Assembly (NCBI GenBank): GCA_019423835.1
Contig: JAHZAR010000096.1
Span: forward strand, 1-9,624
DNA length: 9,624 bases
Origin: Clostridiales bacterium
GTDB taxonomy: Bacteria; Bacillota; Clostridia; Lachnospirales; Lachnospiraceae
Reading direction: 5' to 3'
A program made the translations under genes and the position numbers. Below are positions 6,882-9,624 of this stretch, piece by piece. Every line of letters starts with the position of its first letter. Within the stretch, counting starts at the first letter, position 1. Below the pieces are notes generated by a model. The model made no database searches. It had not been told where the DNA came from and saw only the letters and a list, made by a program, of their open reading frames with translations.

Positions 6882-7577
6882 TTACAATTCGCCGATCACT
6901 GTCTCCTGTCTGGAAACCGTAATCTCCAGATTTCCATTCCGGCAGCGCAGTTTATCAATCAGTTCCTTCTCTTTCCCCTCACACCTCAGCGTCAGATTAT
7001 AGGTGAGGCGAAACAGGCTTCCCATATTGGTGGTTTTAACCTGCACAAGCTCACATTCCGACGCGTATTTTTTAAGAACGGGATCAAAAACATCTGTATA
7101 GTCCAGATCCTCCGGAATCGTGATGCGAAGGGTTTTATATATGGCTGCCCTTCTTCTGGAACCGAAGTCCAGCCGGCTGCAGGCAACGCTCACCAGGCCG
7201 AACATGAAAGCGCAGAGGAATGCGTATCCCAAATACCCCATTCCCACGATCAGCCCGGTGCCCATGGCAAGAAAAATAGCGCCAATCTCCCTTGCAGAGC
7301 CCGGTACAGAGCGGAAGCGTACCAGGCTGAAAGCCCCGGCCACCGCAACACCGGTTCCCACATTCCCGTTAACCATCATAATGACCACACACACAACCGC
7401 CGGAAGCATCACAAGAGTTGCAACAAAGCTTTTGGTATATCTGGTTCGGTACATGTAGAAGCCGGCAAGAACCAGCCCTATCGCCAGGGCGCTCACAACG
7501 CAGAGCAGAAACTCAGACAATGGTATCACACTTGTCAGCTGGGTATCAAACAGCCCGCGAAATAAATTATCCAGCAT
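6882..7577 (-). CDS. DUF4956 domain-containing membrane protein
   Basis: This 231-residue protein has an N-terminal membrane half and a cytosolic C-terminal half. Hydrophobic segments are at about 19-41, 50-69, 97-114 and 116-134. Between the second and third lies the family's most conserved stretch, GNVGTGVAVAGAFSLVRFRS (71-90), followed by GSAREIGAIFLAMGTGL (93-109). Residues 145-231 are soluble and mixed alpha/beta. The family has no firmly established function but often sits next to VTC-type polyphosphate polymerase genes and CotH or DUF4353 genes. Here it overlaps the VTC gene by 11 nt and uses AGGAGG at 7585-7590, 7 nt before its ATG, which suggests coupled translation. I infer it is a membrane partner of the VTC enzyme, for example an anchor, regulator or polymer conduit. 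Family call is strong; function is a guess. Confidence 0.88.
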   Translation of the reverse strand: MLDNLFRGLFDTQLTSVIPLSEFLLCVVSALAIGLVLAGFYMYRTRYTKSFVATLVMLPAVVCVVIMMVNGNVGTGVAVAGAFSLVRFRSVPGSAREIGAIFLAMGTGLIVGMGYLGYAFLCAFMFGLVSVACSRLDFGSRRRAAIYKTLRITIPEDLDYTDVFDPVLKKYASECELVQVKTTNMGSLFRLTYNLTLRCEGKEKELIDKLRCRNGNLEITVSRQETVIGEL

Positions 7578-8298
7578 ACCGCACCCTCCTCTGTGAATCG
7601 TTTACAGATTTTTTCATCATATGCTGATAAGCTGAACCGTACTTTGAAAAGGATGTGCGGTATAGCCGGAGCCGGCTCAGCGCATGGCTCATCCACAGAG
7701 GCTGGCCGCCGGCAGTTTTAATCTCCATCAGCGTCTGGCCCTCCTGCAGAAGAGGAGTACCATAGACTTCGCTTCCCAGGGAATAATCCTGTTCCCGGTA
7801 CAGGATATTCTCGTCAAAGGTAACGCGAAAATCTCCGCCGTCCAGAGCATAGAATGCCTCCCGCTCATAGGAGAGAAAAACGGCCGGGCGCAGCTGTCCG
7901 TAGTACGAGCGGAAATACTCAATTTCCTCTGCAATCTGGGAGCGGACCGGAAGCGGCTTACCGTTCTCAAAACAGTTCATGGCCTCGCCTTCCGGGAGGG
8001 TGAGTCTGCGCTTGTACACCACTGACTTGTATTTCTTCTTCAGCTCTACAAAGACCGGATCCTCCAGGTCCGCAGGCCGGTAACTGCGGATGCGCAGCTT
8101 TTCTTTGTATGCCGGCTTTTCTAACGAACGCCGGATCAGCCGGTAGGTGCCCGTATCGTAATAGAGGTTCCGGATTGTGGTGCGTCCGTATCCGTCCAGC
8201 TTCATGTAGGGTTCCATCGCCTGCAGAACCGCTCTCTTTTCCTGCTCCGTCAGCAGGTATTTGATCTCATAGCGTTTAAAAGTTGCCTGATATGACAC
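7567..8298 (-). CDS. VTC-domain polyphosphate polymerase family protein
   Basis: This 243-residue protein has the tunnel-forming VTC/TTM (triphosphate tunnel metalloenzyme) domain, which in yeast Vtc4 makes inorganic polyphosphate from ATP. The paired basic and acidic beta-strand residues of a TTM tunnel are visible: KRYEIKY (8-14), RNLYYDT (43-49), YKEKLRIRSY (64-73), FVELKKKYKSVVYKRR (83-98), LSYEREAF (142-149), RVTFDENI (158-165), LMEIKT (190-195), and SFSKYGSAY (216-224). No hydrophobic segment is present, so it should be cytosolic and rely on a partner at the membrane. The start is GTG, with AAGGAGGT ending 6 nt before it; the same call gives a 32-nt gap to the protease stop. It overlaps DUF4956 by 11 nt. 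Biochemical activity of bacterial members of this arrangement is inferred from the fold. Confidence 0.87.
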   Translation of the reverse strand: MSYQATFKRYEIKYLLTEQEKRAVLQAMEPYMKLDGYGRTTIRNLYYDTGTYRLIRRSLEKPAYKEKLRIRSYRPADLEDPVFVELKKKYKSVVYKRRLTLPEGEAMNCFENGKPLPVRSQIAEEIEYFRSYYGQLRPAVFLSYEREAFYALDGGDFRVTFDENILYREQDYSLGSEVYGTPLLQEGQTLMEIKTAGGQPLWMSHALSRLRLYRTSFSKYGSAYQHMMKKSVNDSQRRVRYAG

Positions 8299-8330
8299 TG
8301 TATTACCTCCTTGGCTCTTCTTTCATTCAT

Positions 8331-9245
8331 CTAAGACTCAATCAGTTCCAGAATCTGGGAGACAGGAATCGCATATCCTATCCCCTCCACCTCCGTAGAG
8401 GAAACCTTAGCCGTATTGATTCCTATTAATTCCCCATTCAGATTGAGCAGGGCTCCTCCGCTGTTGCCCGGGTTGATTGCTGCATCCGTCTGAATATATG
8501 TGGATACCCCGGTGTCCGTGCTGACTGTGCGGTTCAGCGCACTGACAATGCCTGTGGTCACAGATTGGCCGTATCCGAGGGCGTTTCCAATGGCAACAAC
8601 CTGTTCCCCCACAGCCAATTCATCCGAATTGCCGATCTCCACAGCAGAAATTTGTGAAAGGGTATCCGAAGACAGAAGATCGGCAGAAACCTTCAGCAGC
8701 GCGATATCCCTTGTTCTGTCAAAGCCGCACAGCTGCGCTTCATAGGTTTCGTCATCTGCAAATGTCACAGAGAGGGTTGCGGCGCCCTCTGCCACATGGT
8801 AATTGGTGACTATAGAGATGGCGGAATCGCTGGCACTGATAATTACTCCCGAACCGCAGCTTGTTGTTTCCTGCGGCTGCACCGGCCCCCTTCCATTCGG
8901 TCCAAACTGTCCGAAATAGCGCTGCACCTCCTGTACCGAAATATTCGTCACAGATACAACAGAGGGAAGGCCCTTAGCTGCGATTTCAGTTACATCCAGA
9001 GACGGGCCCGAGGCTCTGGATGTGTAAGATACGGAGTCCAGCTCTCCTGCATATCCCAGCAGAGTGTTTACACCATAGCATGTCCCCTGGACAATTACGC
9101 CGAAGAGCACTGCGCTCCATGCAAGCGCAGCAGCTCTCCTGAAAAATCTGTTTTTCCTGTGCTTCCTTTTTCTGCTGGCCGGATGTACAGGATGATCAGG
9201 GTTCGCTGCACGGGTCATGGAATCATAGTCTTGTTCGCTGTACAT
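8331..9245 (-). CDS. HtrA/DegP-like trypsin-type serine protease, membrane-anchored, lacking a PDZ domain
   Basis: I start this gene at the ATG at 9245 (304 residues, MYSEQDYDS...), because AAGGAG at 9254-9259 is 8 nt away; a longer reading would need TTG at 9263, inside that binding site. Residues 1-37 are cytosolic and end in a very basic stretch (RKRKHRKNRFFRR). One membrane helix follows at about 39-63. The protease domain lies outside the cell: TNYHV (catalytic His150), TRDIALL (Asp180), and GNSGG (Ser262), preceded by the oxyanion/loop segment QTDAAINP. SCGSGVII (129-136) and VGEQVVAIGN (212-221) are typical of HtrA. The protein stops at IPVSQILELIES, exactly where HtrA proteins usually go on to one PDZ domain. 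Only 32 nt separate it from the VTC gene, so no PDZ remnant remains. Role: envelope protein quality control or processing, inferred. Confidence 0.88.
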   Translation of the reverse strand: MYSEQDYDSMTRAANPDHPVHPASRKRKHRKNRFFRRAAALAWSAVLFGVIVQGTCYGVNTLLGYAGELDSVSYTSRASGPSLDVTEIAAKGLPSVVSVTNISVQEVQRYFGQFGPNGRGPVQPQETTSCGSGVIISASDSAISIVTNYHVAEGAATLSVTFADDETYEAQLCGFDRTRDIALLKVSADLLSSDTLSQISAVEIGNSDELAVGEQVVAIGNALGYGQSVTTGIVSALNRTVSTDTGVSTYIQTDAAINPGNSGGALLNLNGELIGINTAKVSSTEVEGIGYAIPVSQILELIES

Positions 9246-9309
9246 AAAGCCTGCTCCTTTCAAAACGTAACCCGATTTTCATTATTTTGTGTTTTCTTTT
9301 CACGGTTAA

Positions 9310-9340
9310 AGTATAGCTTTTCTGCCTTAGCCAAAGTTAA
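9310..9340 (-). promoter_or_regulatory. Possible promoter of the protease-VTC operon
   Basis: Read leftward, TATACT at 9315-9310 is a good -10. TTAACT at 9340-9335 matches four of six -35 bases but with a long 19-bp spacer, a form often seen where an activator is needed. The start would be near 9303, about 58 nt before the ATG of the protease gene. A direct repeat sits just upstream (9349-9364). Confidence 0.4.
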
Positions 9341-9348
9341 AACGGAAA

Positions 9349-9364
9349 CTTAACTGAACTTAAA
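9349..9364 (-). promoter_or_regulatory. Direct repeat TTTAAG-N4-GTTAAG, candidate response-regulator site
   Basis: Read leftward, TTTAAG (9364-9359), TTCA, then GTTAAG (9354-9349): two hexamers with a 10-bp period. A third related TTTAAC is at 9341-9336. Streptococcal CiaR binds TTTAAG-N5-TTTAAG and controls htrA, so an OmpR-family activator is plausible here. The spacing differs by one base from CiaR, and the organism is probably not a streptococcus, so the regulator is not identified. Confidence 0.4.
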
Positions 9365-9381
9365 ATTTGTTTTGGGATTTT

Positions 9382-9396
9382 GGAGAATGATTCTTA
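9382..9396. promoter_or_regulatory. Possible Fur-family-like 7-1-7 palindrome
   Basis: AGAAT-G-ATTCT at 9384-9394 is a perfect inverted repeat. Extended to 7-1-7 it matches 10 of 14 bases of the Bacillus Fur-type TGATAAT-N-ATTATCA. It covers the -35 zone of the rightward promoter at 9409-9417. Chance occurrence in AT-rich DNA cannot be ruled out. Confidence 0.25.
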
Positions 9397-9408
9397 TTTT
9401 TGAATAGC

Positions 9409-9417
9409 TGATATAAT
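9409..9417 (+). promoter_or_regulatory. Extended -10 promoter, rightward
   Basis: TG-A-TATAAT is a consensus extended -10 element on the plus strand. No good -35 is seen at 16-18 bp, which an extended -10 can tolerate. Transcription would begin near 9424 and reach the hairpin at 9469-9504, giving an RNA of about 80 nt with no evident coding sequence. AGAGGAGG at 9440-9447 has no start codon after it. Confidence 0.35.
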
Positions 9418-9468
9418 TCTTGAAACAGAACGAGGGTAAGAGGAGGCACCGGGCAGCCCTGCGGCATA

Positions 9469-9504
9469 AAAAACCCCGGAAAACTGATGCTTTCCGGGGT
9501 TTTT
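9469..9504. terminator. Bidirectional Rho-independent terminator after rpsI
   Basis: A perfect 14-bp inverted repeat (AAAAACCCCGGAAA / TTTCCGGGGTTTTT) encloses an 8-nt loop. The leftward read has a GC-rich core followed by six T, ending transcription of rpsI about 18 nt after its stop. The rightward read has five T and could end the short transcript from 9409-9417. Confidence 0.93.
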
Positions 9505-9522
9505 GAAATATTCTGAGCGTAA

Positions 9523-9624
9523 TTATCTCTTGGAGAACTGCGGAGCGCGACGAGCTGCTTTGAGACCGTATTTCTTTCTTTCTTTCATTCTTGGATCACG
9601 TGTTAAGTATCCTGCCTTCTTGAG
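9523..9624 (-). CDS. rpsI: 30S ribosomal protein S9, C-terminal end (5' part beyond the window)
   Basis: The last 33 residues of S9 are visible, running from the right edge to a TAA at 9525-9523. The sequence contains the highly conserved TRDPRM, KKYGLK, AARRAPQFSKR ending. The basic C-terminal tail of S9 reaches into the small subunit's decoding centre and contacts P-site tRNA. In Firmicutes rpsI normally follows rplM in one transcript, so rplM is expected just beyond the right edge. A terminator follows directly at 9469-9504, which separates this housekeeping gene from the protease operon. Confidence 0.97.
   Translation of the reverse strand, partial: LKKAGYLTRDPRMKERKKYGLKAARRAPQFSKR

Noticed and set aside
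6564..7565. Rightward open frame of 333 codons
   Set aside because: Antisense to DUF4353 and DUF4956 genes that have strong motifs and ribosome sites; no recognisable domain.
9246..9263. TTG start of the protease at 9263
   Set aside because: The ribosome site AAGGAG at 9254-9259 lies inside this extension and fits the ATG at 9245.
9362..9467. Leftward 35-codon frame starting with ATG at 9467
   Set aside because: No ribosome site, begins next to the terminator, crosses the promoter region and resembles no known protein.

Overview
The window looks like chromosome from a low-to-mid G+C Firmicute, most likely a Clostridia/Lachnospiraceae-type anaerobe. The reasons are strong AGGAGG-type ribosome binding sites, GTG starts, lipobox lipoproteins, an rpsI C-terminus of the Firmicute kind, and a VTC / DUF4956 / DUF4353 gene set that is common in that group. 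Base composition is close to half G+C in genes and clearly AT-rich in the two promoter regions. No insertion sequence, CRISPR array, tRNA or rRNA was seen. This assignment is an inference from family resemblance, not from a search.

Layout. A 5'-truncated MATE-family exporter reads rightward at 1-905. Everything else reads leftward. Operon A (4989 to 1135) encodes a polar-amino-acid ABC importer in the order lipoprotein solute-binding protein, permease, ATPase, followed by a MalY/PatB-type PLP C-S lyase. The ATPase carries a fused C-terminal GNAT acetyltransferase domain with a Cys cluster. A perfect 12-bp terminator hairpin at 971-998 lies between this operon and the MATE gene. Operon B (9245 to 5267) encodes an HtrA-like membrane-anchored serine protease without a PDZ domain, a VTC-type polyphosphate polymerase, a DUF4956 membrane protein, and a beta-helical DUF4353 (carbohydrate-binding, Cthe_2159-like) lipoprotein. 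At the right edge is the 3' end of rpsI with a strong bidirectional terminator.

How the genes may work together. In operon A, uptake of a cystine-like or S-substituted cysteine, acetylation of it or a product by the GNAT domain, and beta-elimination by the C-S lyase would form a compact sulfur-scavenging unit. The B. subtilis ytmI/tcyJKLMN locus also pairs a GNAT with a cystine-type importer, but as separate genes. In operon B, cytosolic polyphosphate synthesis (VTC) may be coupled to a membrane partner (DUF4956) and an acidic surface lipoprotein (DUF4353), with an envelope protease at the head of the transcript. The operon B promoter is preceded by a TTTAAG-N4-GTTAAG direct repeat. This is reminiscent of OmpR-family (CiaR-like) envelope-stress control of htrA.

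The two most interesting items are the ABC-ATPase/GNAT fusion next to a C-S lyase, and the protease/VTC/DUF4956/DUF4353 operon with its direct-repeat promoter. The non-coding stretches (906-1134, 4990-5266, 9246-9522) are each under 300 bases and hold terminators, promoters and possible operators as listed.
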